Shown here in pieces: positions 30,052 through 39,800 of a stretch of DNA of 64,000 bases (positions are counted from its first letter, which is position 1; each line of letters starts with the position of its first letter). The notes under the pieces were generated by a model. That model was given only the letters and a program-made list of their open reading frames with translations. It was not told the origin of the DNA and made no database searches. This DNA comes from Luteibacter sp. (GTDB lineage: Bacteria; Pseudomonadota; Gammaproteobacteria; Xanthomonadales; Rhodanobacteraceae). The DNA is taken from the NCBI RefSeq assembly GCF_009912395.1, contig NZ_WNDO01000001.1, positions 310,001 through 374,000 of the forward strand. Reading direction: 5' to 3'. The position numbers and the translations under genes were made by a program.

Positions 30052-30612
30052 TCAGGCCTTTTCGACCTGGCCGAACTCGAGCTCGACCGGGGTGGAGCGA
30101 CCGAAGATGAGCACCGCGACGCGCAGGCGGCTCTTCTCGTAATTGACTTCCTCGACGACGCCGTTGAAGTCGTTGAACGGACCGTCCGTGACGCGGACCA
30201 TTTCGCCCGGCTCGAAAAGAACCTTGGGACGGGGCTTCTCGACACCCTCGCGCACGCGACTCAGGATGTTGTCGGCCTCGGAATCGCGGATCGGGTGCGG
30301 ACGATCGGCGGTGCCGCCGATGAAACCCATAACCTTCGGGGTTTCCTTGACCAGATGCCAGCATTCGTCGTCGATACGCGGCGTCTTGCCGTTGGTATCG
30401 GTCTCGATCTGCACCAGGACATAGCCCGGGAAGAACTTGCGCTCGCTACGACGCTTCTGGCCGCCACGCATTTCGATGACTTCCTCGGTCGGAACCAGGA
30501 TTTCACCGAACTTTTCTTCCATGCCTTCACGCACAACGCGCTCGGTGAGCGCCTTGCGAACCTGCTGTTCGAACCCCGAATAGGCGTGAACGACGTACCA
30601 ACGTTTGCTCAT
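30052..30612 (-). CDS. nusG: Transcription termination/antitermination factor NusG
   Basis: NusG binds RNA polymerase through its NGN domain and Rho or S10 through its KOW domain, coupling transcription and translation. The 186 residues start [20 protein letters not shown], include [12 protein letters not shown], and end with the KOW module ([20 protein letters not shown]). It lies 8 bases after secE. Confidence 0.98.
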   Translation of the reverse strand: MSKRWYVVHAYSGFEQQVRKALTERVVREGMEEKFGEILVPTEEVIEMRGGQKRRSERKFFPGYVLVQIETDTNGKTPRIDDECWHLVKETPKVMGFIGGTADRPHPIRDSEADNILSRVREGVEKPRPKVLFEPGEMVRVTDGPFNDFNGVVEEVNYEKSRLRVAVLIFGRSTPVELEFGQVEKA

Positions 30613-30620
30613 GCCTTACC

Positions 30621-31019
30621 TCAATGTCCGAGCTTGAGCAGCCAATCGAGCACGATCGACTTCAACAGCCAGTCGATGAGCCCCATCAGCAGCGAAAGAA
30701 TGATGACGACCACGATGATGATACCGGTGGTCTTCAGCGTTTCGTCGCGCGACGGCCAGACGACCTTGCGCAACTCGAACTGCGACTCGGCAATGAAGCC
30801 GCGCAGCTTACGGCCCGGAGCCGTGAAAGAGCCGATCGCCAGGGCGGCGGCGACTGCGACGATAACGCCCACGACGCGCACAAAAGACGGCACGCTCTGG
30901 TTATCGGCGAAATAGTAGAAACCGGCGATGCCGGCGGCGAGCACGACCAGCGCAAGCGCCAGCTTGCCGAAATCGGCCGGGCCCATACCCTTGGCTGCTT
31001 CTTGTGCCTTCGTGTTCAT
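30621..31019 (-). CDS. secE: Preprotein translocase subunit SecE
   Basis: SecE clamps SecY in the Sec translocon. The 132-residue product has three hydrophobic segments (about residues 19-37, 44-64 and 98-118), the three-helix form of enterobacterial SecE. The conserved amphipathic region FIAESQFELRKVVWPSRDET precedes the last helix. It lies between tRNA-Trp and nusG. Confidence 0.96.
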   Translation of the reverse strand: MNTKAQEAAKGMGPADFGKLALALVVLAAGIAGFYYFADNQSVPSFVRVVGVIVAVAAALAIGSFTAPGRKLRGFIAESQFELRKVVWPSRDETLKTTGIIIVVVIILSLLMGLIDWLLKSIVLDWLLKLGH

Positions 31020-31032
31020 GCGCGCTCGAAAG

Positions 31033-31108
<76 letters not shown>

Positions 31109-31202
31109 ACAGATGAAACGGAGTGAATCGAAGGGTGGATGATACAAGATCATTCCGCCCTTCAAGCCGGAAGCCGACCCTTACGGGCCGGCGACCAGGT
31201 GA

Positions 31203-32393
31203 TTACTTGGTGATCTTGGCGACCACGCCCGCACCGACGGTACGACCGCCTTCACGGATAGCGAAGCGCAGACCATCTTCCATCGCGATCGGCTTCAGCA
31301 GGGTGACAGCCATCTTCACGTTGTCGCCCGGCATCACCATTTCCACGCCTTCCGGCAGCTTGCAGGCGCCGGTGACGTCGGTGGTGCGGAAGTAGAACTG
31401 CGAACGATAGTTGTTGAAGAACGGGGTATGACGACCGCCTTCATCCTTCGACAGGATGTAGACCTCACCCTCGAACTCGGTGTGCGGGGTCACGGTGCCC
31501 GGCTTGGCCACGACCTGGCCACGCTCGACGTCTTCACGCTTCAGGCCACGGACCAGCAGACCGACGTTGTCGCCTGCCTGACCCTGGTCGAGAAGCTTGC
31601 GGAACATTTCCACGCCGGTGATCGTCGTGTTCTGCGTGTCCTTCAGGCCCACGACTTCCGCCGCGTCACCCACCTTGACCACGCCACGCTCGATACGACC
31701 GGTCAGCACGGTACCGCGACCCGAGATCGAGAACACGTCTTCGACCGGCAGCAGGTACGGCTTGTCGATTTCGCGAACCGGCTCCGGGATCCAGGTGTCG
31801 AGGGCGTCGACGAGCTTGATGATCGCCGGCACGCCAATCTCGGACTGGTCGCCGTCGAGGGCGAGACGGGCCGAACCCGAGATGATCGGGGTGTCGTCGC
31901 CCGGGAACTCGTACTTCGACAGCAGTTCGCGGACTTCCATTTCGACGAGCTCGAGGAGCTCGGCGTCGTCGACCATGTCGGCCTTGTTCAGGAACACGAC
32001 GATGTACGGCACGCCGACCTGACGCGAGAGCAGGATGTGCTCACGGGTCTGCGGCATCGGGCCGTCAGCGGCCGAGCAAACGAGGATCGCGCCGTCCATC
32101 TGGGCGGCACCGGTGATCATGTTCTTGACGTAGTCAGCATGTCCCGGGCAATCGACGTGACCGTAGTGACGGGTCGGCGATTCGTATTCGACGTGCGCGG
32201 TCGAAATCGTGATGCCACGAGCCTTTTCTTCAGGAGCGGCGTCGATCGAGCCGTAATCCTTGAATTCACCACCGAAACGCTCGGCGCCGACCTTGGTCAG
32301 GGCAGCCGTCAGCGTGGTCTTGCCGTGGTCGACGTGGCCGATGGTGCCGACGTTGACGTGCGGCTTGGTGCGTTCGAACTTACCCTTTGCCAT
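31203..32393 (-). CDS. tufB: Elongation factor Tu (tRNA-operon copy)
   Basis: This is the second EF-Tu gene, 396 residues with intact [13 protein letters not shown] and NKAD motifs. Against tufA it has 37 substitutions. Ten lie in the GTPase domain and 27 beyond it, including a cluster at 204-215 (T204E, E206V, D208E, V209I, T212P, F213Y, M215L) and K302T, Q306E, E362A. The tRNA and GTP contact motifs I can recognise are unchanged, so it looks functional. Its place after tRNA-Thr is conserved in many gammaproteobacteria. Confidence 0.98.
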   Translation of the reverse strand: MAKGKFERTKPHVNVGTIGHVDHGKTTLTAALTKVGAERFGGEFKDYGSIDAAPEEKARGITISTAHVEYESPTRHYGHVDCPGHADYVKNMITGAAQMDGAILVCSAADGPMPQTREHILLSRQVGVPYIVVFLNKADMVDDAELLELVEMEVRELLSKYEFPGDDTPIISGSARLALDGDQSEIGVPAIIKLVDALDTWIPEPVREIDKPYLLPVEDVFSISGRGTVLTGRIERGVVKVGDAAEVVGLKDTQNTTITGVEMFRKLLDQGQAGDNVGLLVRGLKREDVERGQVVAKPGTVTPHTEFEGEVYILSKDEGGRHTPFFNNYRSQFYFRTTDVTGACKLPEGVEMVMPGDNVKMAVTLLKPIAMEDGLRFAIREGGRTVGAGVVAKITK

Positions 32394-32457
32394 GAGCGCT
32401 AAACTCCGCTGGAGCCAATGAGATAGAGAAAAAAGGAACCGCCGCAGGCGACGAAGA

Positions 32458-32533
<76 letters not shown>

Positions 32534-32559
32534 ACGAAACGCAACGCGTGTAGAAACAA

Positions 32560-32633
32560 TGGAGCGGGAGACGGGAATCGAACCCGCACAATCAGCTTGG
32601 AAGGCTGAAGTTCTACCATTGAACTACTCCCGC
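32560..32633 (-). tRNA. tRNA-Gly (TCC anticodon)
   Basis: A 74-base cloverleaf with encoded CCA. The acceptor GCGGGAG pairs with CTCCCGC, the anticodon loop is CTTCCAA (anticodon TCC, decoding GGA/GGG), and the T-loop is GGTTCGATTCC. It lies 26 bases after the Thr gene in coordinates and is the second tRNA of the tyr-gly-thr-tufB transcript. Confidence 0.96.
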
Positions 32634-32651
32634 ACTACGCGGAACTCGTAC

Positions 32652-32737
32652 TGGTGGAGGAAGGTGGATTCGAACCACCGAAGGCGTAAGCCAGCAGATT
32701 TACAGTCTGCCCCCGTTGGCCGCTTGGGTATTCCTCC
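32652..32737 (-). tRNA. tRNA-Tyr (GTA anticodon)
   Basis: An 86-base class II tRNA with a long variable arm and encoded CCA. The acceptor GGAGGAA pairs with TTCCTCC, the anticodon stem-loop is CAGACTGTAAATCTG (anticodon GTA), and the T-loop is GGTTCGAATCC. It is the first gene of the tRNA-tufB operon, 14 bases after the predicted -10 box. Confidence 0.96.
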
Positions 32738-32751
32738 AACAAAGAACGCCT

Positions 32752-32780
32752 ATTGTCGCGAGCGCCCCAGATACTGTCAA
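32752..32780 (-). promoter_or_regulatory. Sigma70 promoter of the tRNA-tufB operon
   Basis: A perfect TTGACA (32780-32775) is followed after 17 bases by GACAAT (32757-32752), which matches TATAAT at four of six positions. The GC-containing AGGCG after the -10 box resembles the discriminator of stringently controlled stable-RNA promoters. Transcription would start within a few bases of the tRNA-Tyr 5' leader. Confidence 0.8.
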
Positions 32781-32834
32781 CAACTTCCGCACGTTTCGAT
32801 GACGGTGCGTTGCCGACCCGGGATGCCTGACAAC

Positions 32835-32859
32835 CCCGCCGATACGGGTGGTCGGCGGG
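32835..32859 (-). terminator. GC hairpin downstream of the thioesterase gene
   Basis: An 8-bp perfect stem (CCCGCCGA at 32835-32842 with TCGGCGGG at 32852-32859) lies about 115 bases after the thioesterase stop and upstream of the tRNA-operon promoter. There is no U-tract. It may terminate or protect the thioesterase transcript. Confidence 0.35.
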
Positions 32860-32941
32860 TGGGCCGCGAAGTGTACAGGGGTGTTATCGGGTTGTGAAGC
32901 TGGGTCGGGCGATTTTTTATCGATCGCGCGCCCTTGGGGGC

Positions 32942-32966
32942 CATCGCGCGCAAGCGCGCTCCTACA
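32942..32966 (-). repeat. Single REP unit after the thioesterase gene
   Basis: One copy of the window's REP unit, reading on the minus strand from TGTAGGAGCGCGC through TTGCGCGCGAT, with no facing partner. It begins 9 bases past the thioesterase stop codon. The unit is self-complementary within its GCGCGC...GCGCGC core and can form its own stem-loop. Confidence 0.85.
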
Positions 32967-32975
32967 TGGGTAGGG

Positions 32976-33461
32976 TCAGGCGTCGCGGGTGGCCAGGACC
33001 AGGGGCTCCATCGCGCGGGACATCTCCATGAGTTTCATGGCGTATTCCTGCAGGCGAAGATCCTTCTCTTCCACCGGTTTCCAAGGCGGCACCGGGGTGG
33101 GCTTGCCGCCGTCGGCCTTGTCCATGGCCACGAAGACCATGACGCAACTGGTCGCCAGGCGCTGCTCACCGCTACGAAGATCGCGCGCCAGCACGTCCAC
33201 AGCCAGGTGCATGCTGGAGGTGCCGGTGTGGATGAGACGGGCGCGAACGGTGACCAGGTCACCGATGAGGATCGGCGCCAGGAACTGGATGCCCGAGACC
33301 GAGACCGTGACGCAGTAGGCCCCGCTCCAACCCACCGCGCAGGCGTACCCCGCCTGGTCGAGCCATTTCATGGCCATGCCACCGTGGACCTTTCCACCGA
33401 AGTTCACATCGGTGGGTTGGGCCAGGAAGCGGAATTCGACTTCTCGCTGGGTGCCGGACAT
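32976..33461 (-). CDS. Hotdog-fold acyl-CoA thioesterase
   Basis: Members of this family hydrolyse acyl-CoA thioesters in the cytoplasm. From the ATG at 33461 the product is 161 residues (MSGTQREVEFRFLAQPTDVN). It has the hotdog core FGGKVHGGMAMKWLDQAGYA, the SVSGIQFLAPILIGDLVTVR strand-helix unit and a C-terminal proline-rich linker (PTPVPPWKP). It resembles the cytosolic acyl-CoA hydrolase (YciA/BACH) group. Substrate chain length cannot be read from sequence. It diverges from the RsbU gene across 100 bases. Confidence 0.88.
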   Translation of the reverse strand: MSGTQREVEFRFLAQPTDVNFGGKVHGGMAMKWLDQAGYACAVGWSGAYCVTVSVSGIQFLAPILIGDLVTVRARLIHTGTSSMHLAVDVLARDLRSGEQRLATSCVMVFVAMDKADGGKPTPVPPWKPVEEKDLRLQEYAMKLMEMSRAMEPLVLATRDA

Positions 33462-33506
33462 GGGCCTACCTTGCTGGGAAAAGTCGCCATTATGCGGCGT
33501 GGCGGC

Positions 33507-33535
33507 TTGTCGCGCCGCCCTGCCGGGCATAGATT
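33507..33535 (+). promoter_or_regulatory. Possible promoter of the partner-switch operon
   Basis: TTGTCG (33507-33512) and TAGATT (33530-33535) are spaced by 17 bases, each matching four of six sigma70 positions. The GGAG ribosome-binding site and ATG at 33562 follow. This is plausible but weak; an alternative sigma factor could read another site in the 100-base divergent gap. Confidence 0.4.
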
Positions 33536-33561
33536 GCGCCTATCACCCCCTGGAGCACCCG

Positions 33562-35475
33562 ATGGTCCTGCGCAGTGTCGCCTCGCGGCTCTCCCTGGGC
33601 GTCCTCCTGGGCTCGGCGATCGTCCTGGTCGTCACCGGCGGCCTGATGCTCTCGCATACCCGGGAGCAGAGCCTCGAACAGACCGAGCGCGAGGCGGCTG
33701 CCATCGCCGACTCCGCATCCAGCCGCATCCAGGGCCATATCGACGGCGTGGCCCGTGTGGCCCGAGTCCTCGCCGGCCAGCTCGCCACCCGTCGCGATCA
33801 GGCGGCGGCGCTGGTGCACGACGCCCTGGTGGTGAATCCCGAGATCGTGGACATCAGCGCCGCGTTCATTCCCCGCGATACCGCCAACGTGAAGGCCGAC
33901 GATGCCCCGGTCGCCCGCCGCGCCGCCGACGGTCGGATCACCGCGGGCAGTCGACGCGACGATCCGGACACCTACTGGACAGCCCCCTGGTTCGTCCACG
34001 GCCTCAACTGCGATGCGGGCTGCTGGCAGGCACCTTTTCACTCATCGGCCCGGACGGACATGCTGGTGGGCTACTCCACGACGATTCCAGGCCGCTCCGT
34101 GACCGTCCAGGGCGTCGCCGATGCGACGATCAGCCTGGGCTGGCTCCAGCGTGTCCTGGGGTCCCTGGCCAAGCCGGCACACGCCTCCGCCTTCGTCCTC
34201 GACGCAAGCGGGGAGTTTCTTGCCCACGACTGGGTTTCGTACATCGGCACCCGCGGCAGCCGGCCGCTTCTTACCGCGGTGGCCCAGGGCCACAACCCGG
34301 TACGGATCACCCCGGAAGAAGGCGGCCGGGTCAGCGAGCCGGTCTGGGTCTACTTCGTACCGATCAAGGGCACCCACTGGACCTTCGGCCTGTCCATGCC
34401 CGAGCAGGCCGTCATGGCCGATCTGCGGCAGACCTACATGGTGGACATCGTGCTCGGCCTGCTCGCGCTGGCTGGCGTCTCCCTCATCGCCCTGCTCATC
34501 ACGCGACGGCTGATGGCGCCACTGACCGTGCTGGCCGACCGCGCGGAAGACGTCTCCCGCGGCGAACTCGATTTCGAGCTGCCCAATGTTCGTCGCAATG
34601 ACGAGGTGGGCCGCCTGACCCGCGCGTTCGACCAGATGCGCCACCAGCTTGCCGGCCATATCGATTCGGCCAAGCGCGTGGCACGCGAGCAGGAGCGCAT
34701 TGCGAGCGAACTCGACATCGCTCGGCAGATCCAGCTCGCGCTTATCCCCTCCCCCCACTGGCTTGCCAGCGACGGGCGAATCGAAGTACATGCCGCGCTG
34801 CGTCCCGCTTCGGCGGTCGGCGGCGACCTGTACACCTACTTCGCGCTGGGCGCCCGCCACATCTGCATCATGGTCGGCGACGTCTCCGACAAGGGCATCC
34901 CCGCCGCGCTGTTCATGGCACGAACGGTGACGCTCGCGCGCACCCTGGCCACGCACGCGCGCTCCCCCAGCGACATTCTTGCGGCGCTGAACCGGGAGCT
35001 GTGCAAGGGTAACGACACCTGCATGTTCGTGACCCTGCTCTGCGGCGTCGTGGAAACGGAGACCGGTCTGCTCACCCTCGCCAGCGCGGGCCACGAGCAA
35101 CCGGTGCTCCATGCCGGTGGAAGCGTCACTCTGGTGGACGTGGAAACCGGCCCCGCGCTCGGACTCGACCCGGAAGCGCGCTACCCTGTACGCGTACTTT
35201 CGTTGCTGGGGGGCGATACCTTGCTCATGTACACCGACGGCGTCAGCGAAGCCCATACGGGAAACCAGCGCCTTTTCGGCACGCACGGCCTGCTGCGCAG
35301 CGTCTCCGGCGTGCCCGAGGGCGCCGCGCCGGAAACCTATGTCGAACGCATCCTTGGCGACGTGGAAGCCTACGTCGACGGCGCGCCCGCTTACGACGAT
35401 ATCGCCCTGCTCGCGCTCACCTGGCACGACCTCGGCGTGGAAGGAGCCCGGCTCGATGCGGTTGCGCATTCCTAA
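33562..35475 (+). CDS. RsbU/SpoIIE-type PP2C phosphatase with membrane sensor
   Basis: This is the input phosphatase of a partner-switching pathway. The 637 residues start with a transmembrane helix (about 10-30), an extracytoplasmic sensor of about 260 residues (Cache-like by layout), a second helix (295-315), a HAMP segment (315-370) and a SpoIIE PP2C domain (about 405-625). Metal-binding aspartates are visible in GGDLY (422), VGDVSDKG (440), YTDGVSE (559) and YDDIALL (612-613). It probably dephosphorylates the STAS protein two genes downstream. The ATG at 33562 follows GGAG; longer upstream readings lack a signal anchor. Confidence 0.92.
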   Translation: MVLRSVASRLSLGVLLGSAIVLVVTGGLMLSHTREQSLEQTEREAAAIADSASSRIQGHIDGVARVARVLAGQLATRRDQAAALVHDALVVNPEIVDISAAFIPRDTANVKADDAPVARRAADGRITAGSRRDDPDTYWTAPWFVHGLNCDAGCWQAPFHSSARTDMLVGYSTTIPGRSVTVQGVADATISLGWLQRVLGSLAKPAHASAFVLDASGEFLAHDWVSYIGTRGSRPLLTAVAQGHNPVRITPEEGGRVSEPVWVYFVPIKGTHWTFGLSMPEQAVMADLRQTYMVDIVLGLLALAGVSLIALLITRRLMAPLTVLADRAEDVSRGELDFELPNVRRNDEVGRLTRAFDQMRHQLAGHIDSAKRVAREQERIASELDIARQIQLALIPSPHWLASDGRIEVHAALRPASAVGGDLYTYFALGARHICIMVGDVSDKGIPAALFMARTVTLARTLATHARSPSDILAALNRELCKGNDTCMFVTLLCGVVETETGLLTLASAGHEQPVLHAGGSVTLVDVETGPALGLDPEARYPVRVLSLLGGDTLLMYTDGVSEAHTGNQRLFGTHGLLRSVSGVPEGAAPETYVERILGDVEAYVDGAPAYDDIALLALTWHDLGVEGARLDAVAHS

Positions 35476-35881
35476 CCGCCTGGAAGACGTGTTCCTCGCG
35501 CTGGACCAGGCGGCGACCGCCCTCCAGCGCAGTCGCGTGGACGAGGCCTGCTGCGCCGATGTCCGCCTCGTGCTCGAAGAGTTGCTGGTCAACACCGTGC
35601 GCCATGGCTATCCGGACGGGCGCGACGGCTATATCGACATCGACCTGGAGATCCGCGACGACGCGGTACGGCTCGAGCTGCGCGACGACGCGCGGCCTTT
35701 CGACCCGATGCTGCACGAACCTCCAGACCTGCCGGGCGACCTGGCGGACCGGGCCATCGGCGGCCTCGGCCTGCACATCGCCCGCAGCATCGCCGACGAA
35801 CTGCGCTATGAACGCCACGCGCACATCAATCAAGTCATCGTGCATTTCCGCCCCACCCCGTCCGACGAGTCCACCCCATGA
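35456..35881 (+). CDS. RsbW-type anti-sigma/serine kinase (HATPase)
   Basis: The product (141 residues) is a GHKL ATPase of the RsbW/SpoIIAB type. The N box reads VRLVLEELLVNTVRHGYP and the G box GGLGLHIARSI. Such proteins phosphorylate a STAS antagonist and sequester a target, often a sigma factor. It overlaps the phosphatase gene by 20 bases, and its stop overlaps the next start (ATGA), so the three genes are a coupled operon. No sigma factor or anti-sigma partner target is encoded nearby. Confidence 0.9.
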   Translation: MRLRIPNRLEDVFLALDQAATALQRSRVDEACCADVRLVLEELLVNTVRHGYPDGRDGYIDIDLEIRDDAVRLELRDDARPFDPMLHEPPDLPGDLADRAIGGLGLHIARSIADELRYERHAHINQVIVHFRPTPSDESTP

Positions 35882-36261
35882 CCCTGATCGTCCGCAGCGA
35901 AAGCCCCGTTCCCGAGCGCAGTACCGTCTGGCTGGAAGGCCGGCTGGACGCCTCGACCTACGTGGAATTCGATGTAGCCATGCGCGACATCGTGCCGCTC
36001 GTGGACAATCACGGCACGCTGGTGATCGACCTCTCGGCCCTGGAATACATCAGCAGCGCTGGCCTGCGTAGCCTCGCCGTGCTGCGCAAGCAGATGCACG
36101 ATCGTGCCGGTCGCACGCTGCTGGTCAACCCGCAGCCGCAGGTGAAGAAGGTCTTCGACATCGTGAAGGCCGTACCGGTCGCCGAGGTCTTCGCCAGCGT
36201 GGCCGAACTCGACCTCTACCTCGATCACATGCAGCGACAGGTCAGCTCACCTGAGAGCTGA
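35878..36261 (+). CDS. STAS-domain anti-sigma factor antagonist (RsbV-like)
   Basis: This 127-residue STAS protein has the fold's core LVIDLSALEYISSAGLRSLA. The serine pair in YISSAGL is the usual phosphorylation site. In its dephosphorylated form it would bind the RsbW-type kinase encoded just upstream and release that kinase's target. Its ATG overlaps the kinase stop codon. It is the last gene of the module and converges on ohrR (5 bases apart). Confidence 0.92.
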   Translation: MTLIVRSESPVPERSTVWLEGRLDASTYVEFDVAMRDIVPLVDNHGTLVIDLSALEYISSAGLRSLAVLRKQMHDRAGRTLLVNPQPQVKKVFDIVKAVPVAEVFASVAELDLYLDHMQRQVSSPES

Positions 36262-36266
36262 CGCCC

Positions 36267-36734
36267 TTAGCGGTCGTTGTGCTCGATGAGATTCGCCCGC
36301 AACGTTTCCAGCTGGCTCTTCAGGCCACGTAGCTGGTCGATTTCGCAGTCCATGGCGCAGAAGACATCCACCGGGATGTCACCGGCCTTCGCACGTAGCG
36401 CCCGGCCCTCGTCCGTAAGTGTGACGATGACCTGCCGTTCGTCGCGCGTACCGCGCGCCCGCTGCACCAGACCGGCGACCTGAAGGCGCTTGAGCAAGGG
36501 CGTCAGCGTGGCCGAATCCAGGAACAGGCGCTCGCCCAGCTCCGACACGGTGATGCCGTCGCGCTCCCACAGCACCAGCATGGCCAGGTATTGCGGGTAG
36601 GTGAGGTCCAGCTTCGCCAGCAACTGACGGTAGACCTTGCCCATCGCCAGGTTCGCCGAATACAGGGCGAAACACAGCTGCCCGTCGAGGGTACGCGGGG
36701 CATCGACGCCGGGTGGGAGGGACTTCTTGCTCAT
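36267..36734 (-). CDS. OhrR-type organic hydroperoxide sensor (MarR family)
   Basis: OhrR proteins repress ohr until an organic peroxide oxidises a reactive cysteine. From the ATG at 36734 the product is 155 residues with [20 protein letters not shown] (sensing Cys21) and [17 protein letters not shown], then a winged-helix core. Cys126 and Cys130 (FCAMDC) match the resolving cysteines of the two-Cys Xanthomonas OhrR. No ohr gene is present in the window. A TTGCGCAA palindrome (36780-36787) lies upstream and could be an operator. Confidence 0.87.
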   Translation of the reverse strand: MSKKSLPPGVDAPRTLDGQLCFALYSANLAMGKVYRQLLAKLDLTYPQYLAMLVLWERDGITVSELGERLFLDSATLTPLLKRLQVAGLVQRARGTRDERQVIVTLTDEGRALRAKAGDIPVDVFCAMDCEIDQLRGLKSQLETLRANLIEHNDR

Positions 36735-36789
36735 GCCCCGGAATGTAGGGACCGGGGTATTGGTTTGCAAGCGATTCAATTGCGCAACC

Positions 36790-36857
36790 TGTAGGAGCGC
36801 GCTTGCGCGCGATGGGGCGGGCGGATAACCCCCATCGCGCGCAAGCGCGCTCCTACA
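36790..36857. repeat. REP pair (BIME) between ohrR and the autotransporter
   Basis: Two facing REP units with a spacer of about 20 bases (GGGGCGGGCGGATAACCCC type). It lies 7 bases past the autotransporter stop codon and upstream of ohrR. In RNA it would form a long hairpin at the 3' end of the autotransporter message and could limit read-through into ohrR. Confidence 0.9.
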
Positions 36858-36864
36858 TGGGCTT

Positions 36865-39800
36865 TTAGGGCCCGAACTTCTTCTCGATGCCCAACAGGAT
36901 CGACTGGTTGTCGCGCGTCGTGTTGTCCAACTGGTTCTGGTACTCGGCGCGGATCATCCAGCCACCCCGGGTCTGCAGGACGATGCCGGCGCCCAGCAGC
37001 GTGTGGTTGCGCGACTGCCGGTACAGGGTGGCCCGATACAGGGGACCATCGAGCAGGTCGGCGTAGCGCATCACGGCCTGGCCGGAACCCTGCATGTCGT
37101 GACCGAACTCGGCACGCAGTTGCGGAGCCCACACGCCGTAATCGCGCTTCACCGCCCACTGGGCGAGCACGCCCACGGTCGCCGTGGTCGTCTTCACCGT
37201 CTGACCCTGGTACTTCAGGGAATACACGTCGTCGCCATGCTCCGTGTAACCGTCGAGACGCGCGCGGGCGACATCCAGGCGACCGTACGGCGTGAACTGC
37301 GAGTTGTCGCCCACCATCTGATAACCCGCCGAGATCGACGCGAACCACTGCGTGCCGTCGCGGCTGCCATTGACGCGGTTACCGTTGTCAGTGACATAGC
37401 GCTTCGAGTCGAACGACAGCCACTGGTAGCCGATCAATGCATCCGTATAGAACGACGTGGTCGGACGGTAGCTCGCGTAGAGCGCCACGTTGTAGCTGTC
37501 CACCGCGCTGCGGCTGCCCTTGTTGCCGACGTCCGTGTTGTCGTGGCCGTAGCCCACGCCGGCACCCACGGCCAGCTTCTCGCTGAACTGCTTGTCGACA
37601 CCGAAGCTCAGGCCCGAAGTGGTGAAGTCGGTTCCGTTGTCGCTGGTGCCCACCTGGCTCTTGCCGAAGTTGATCGCGCCGCCGGTCCACACCGACACGT
37701 CGCCCGGGAGATTGCCGTGCTGTGAGCTGGCCGCCGTCAGCGATTCAGGCGAATCGCCGTTCGGCTGCACGAGATAACGGCGGCTGTTCTCGTCCTGGGT
37801 CCGACGCAAGTCGGCATACGCGTCGCCTCCACGCGACATGCCGGCCGAGGCCAGGGTGATGCCGTTGGTGAAGCCGCTCGCGCCACCGCTGTGCAGCATT
37901 TCCAGGCGACGCTGGAAGTTGCTGATCTGACCCACGGCCATGCGGCGGGTGGCATCGGCCTGCGCCGAGAGCACGCCCAGCACTTCGGGATCCTTCGACG
38001 GATCGCTGCGCGGTGTCACTGTGACGGTGATGTAACCCGGTGCCGACGTGGCATACGCGTTGGTCAGCGTGTAGCCGATCTGCGCCGTGCCGCCGAATGT
38101 CGGCGCCGCCGTGAAGGTCAACACGTAGCCGTTGGCCGAGGCCTGGATGCTCGTCGCACCGGCGTTGGACGGCGACACGGAGACCACGTTGGCACCGGTG
38201 AACGGACCGCCATGCGCTGCGCTGGTGAGGTTCACCTGGACGACGCGACCGGCGATCGCCTCGGCCGCGACGGGCGGCGCGATCGGCGCGGGATTGACCG
38301 TCACCGTCACGTGCGCGGGCTGCGACGTACCGAAGACATTGCTGAGGGTGTAGTCGAACGTGATGTCACCGGAGGCCTCTGCCGGCGCGGTATAGACCAG
38401 GTCCGTACCCTGCACCTGCACGTTGCCGGTGGATGGCTGCGCGACGACGCTGGCCGCGGTAAACGGACCGTTGCCGGCGCCCGCCGCACCATGGATCGTC
38501 ACCGACTGGCCGCCGAGCACTGTGGCCTTCTGCGCCGTCACCGTGGGCACCGGTCCGGCGGCGACCGTGACGTTCACGTTGGCGGCGTTGGATGTCCCGC
38601 CGGGCCCCGTCGCCGTGTACTTGAACGTGTCGGTACCGAAGTAGTTCTGCGCCGGGGTATAGACCACGTTCACGCCATTGACCACCGCCGCACCGTGGGC
38701 CGGCGCCTGGGTGACCGCGATGCTGGTGATGGGGCCGCTGTCGTTACTCGTCACCGGGATGGTGACCGGGTTGTTCGCCCCCACGGTCGCTGTGTCGTCC
38801 ACGGCGATCGGCGTCGGCTCGGCCATCGTGACGGTATAGGACTGCGAGCCGGTGTAACCGAAGTTATCCGTGGCCGTAATGGTGAGGTTGAAGGATCCGG
38901 CGGCCGTCGGCGTACCGCTGATGGTGCCCGCCTGGGTCATCACCAGACCCGCGGGCAGGTTGCCGGAGGTGATCGCATAGGTGTACGGGGCGATACCGCC
39001 GCTCGCGCTGACCGTCGTGGTCTGGTACGGCACGGCGGCCTTGCCGTTCGGCAGCGACGACGGCGTGAACACCAGGGTCGGCGAGACGACGCTGACGCTG
39101 TAGTTCTGCTCGGCGAACTGCTGTGCCTGGTCGGTCACGCGCACGCGGAAATTGAAAGTGCCCGACTGCGTCACCAGGCCCGTGACCCCGCCATCGGAAG
39201 GGTTCAGCGTCAGGTTACCCGGCAGCGAGCCGCTCACGACCGTGAAGGTGTACGGCGGCGCGCCGTTGCTGGCGACGATGTTCTGCGCGTACTGCGTACC
39301 GCGGGTCGGCGAGGGAAGCGAGGTGGTGTCGATCGTCACCGCGCCACCGGGCACGATGATCTGGAAGTTCTGCGTGACGTTCGCTGCGGCGCGATAGGCA
39401 GGGGTCCCATCCTGGGACGCCTGCATGGCGCAATTGCCAGGCGCCTTGCCGAATACCTGGTTGGAGTTACGCACCTCGCACACGTTCGGCGTGGTCGTCG
39501 CGAACTGCACAGGCAGCCCCGAGGTGGCGGTGGCGCTCATCGTCACCGTCGCCCCGAAGTTCACGTTACCCGGGTTGTTGAAGGCGATCGTCTGTGCGCC
39601 GACCGGCGTCACGGCGTTGCTCTGTCCCGACGACGACCCCGGACCGGAGCCGTTGGTGGCGACGATCGAGAACGTATAGGCCTGGCCGAGCGTCAGCCCG
39701 GTCACGGTGATCGGCGAGGTGGCACCGCTCGCCGTGATGTTGCCGGGGCTGGCCGTCACGGTATAACCCGTGATCTGCGAGCCACCGGTGTTGGCGGGCG

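Noticed and set aside
32934-34601. Plus-strand frame of 555 codons over the thioesterase and RsbU genes
   Set aside because: It is out of frame with the RsbU phosphatase and Pro/Arg-rich. The PP2C and HAMP motifs are in the other frame.
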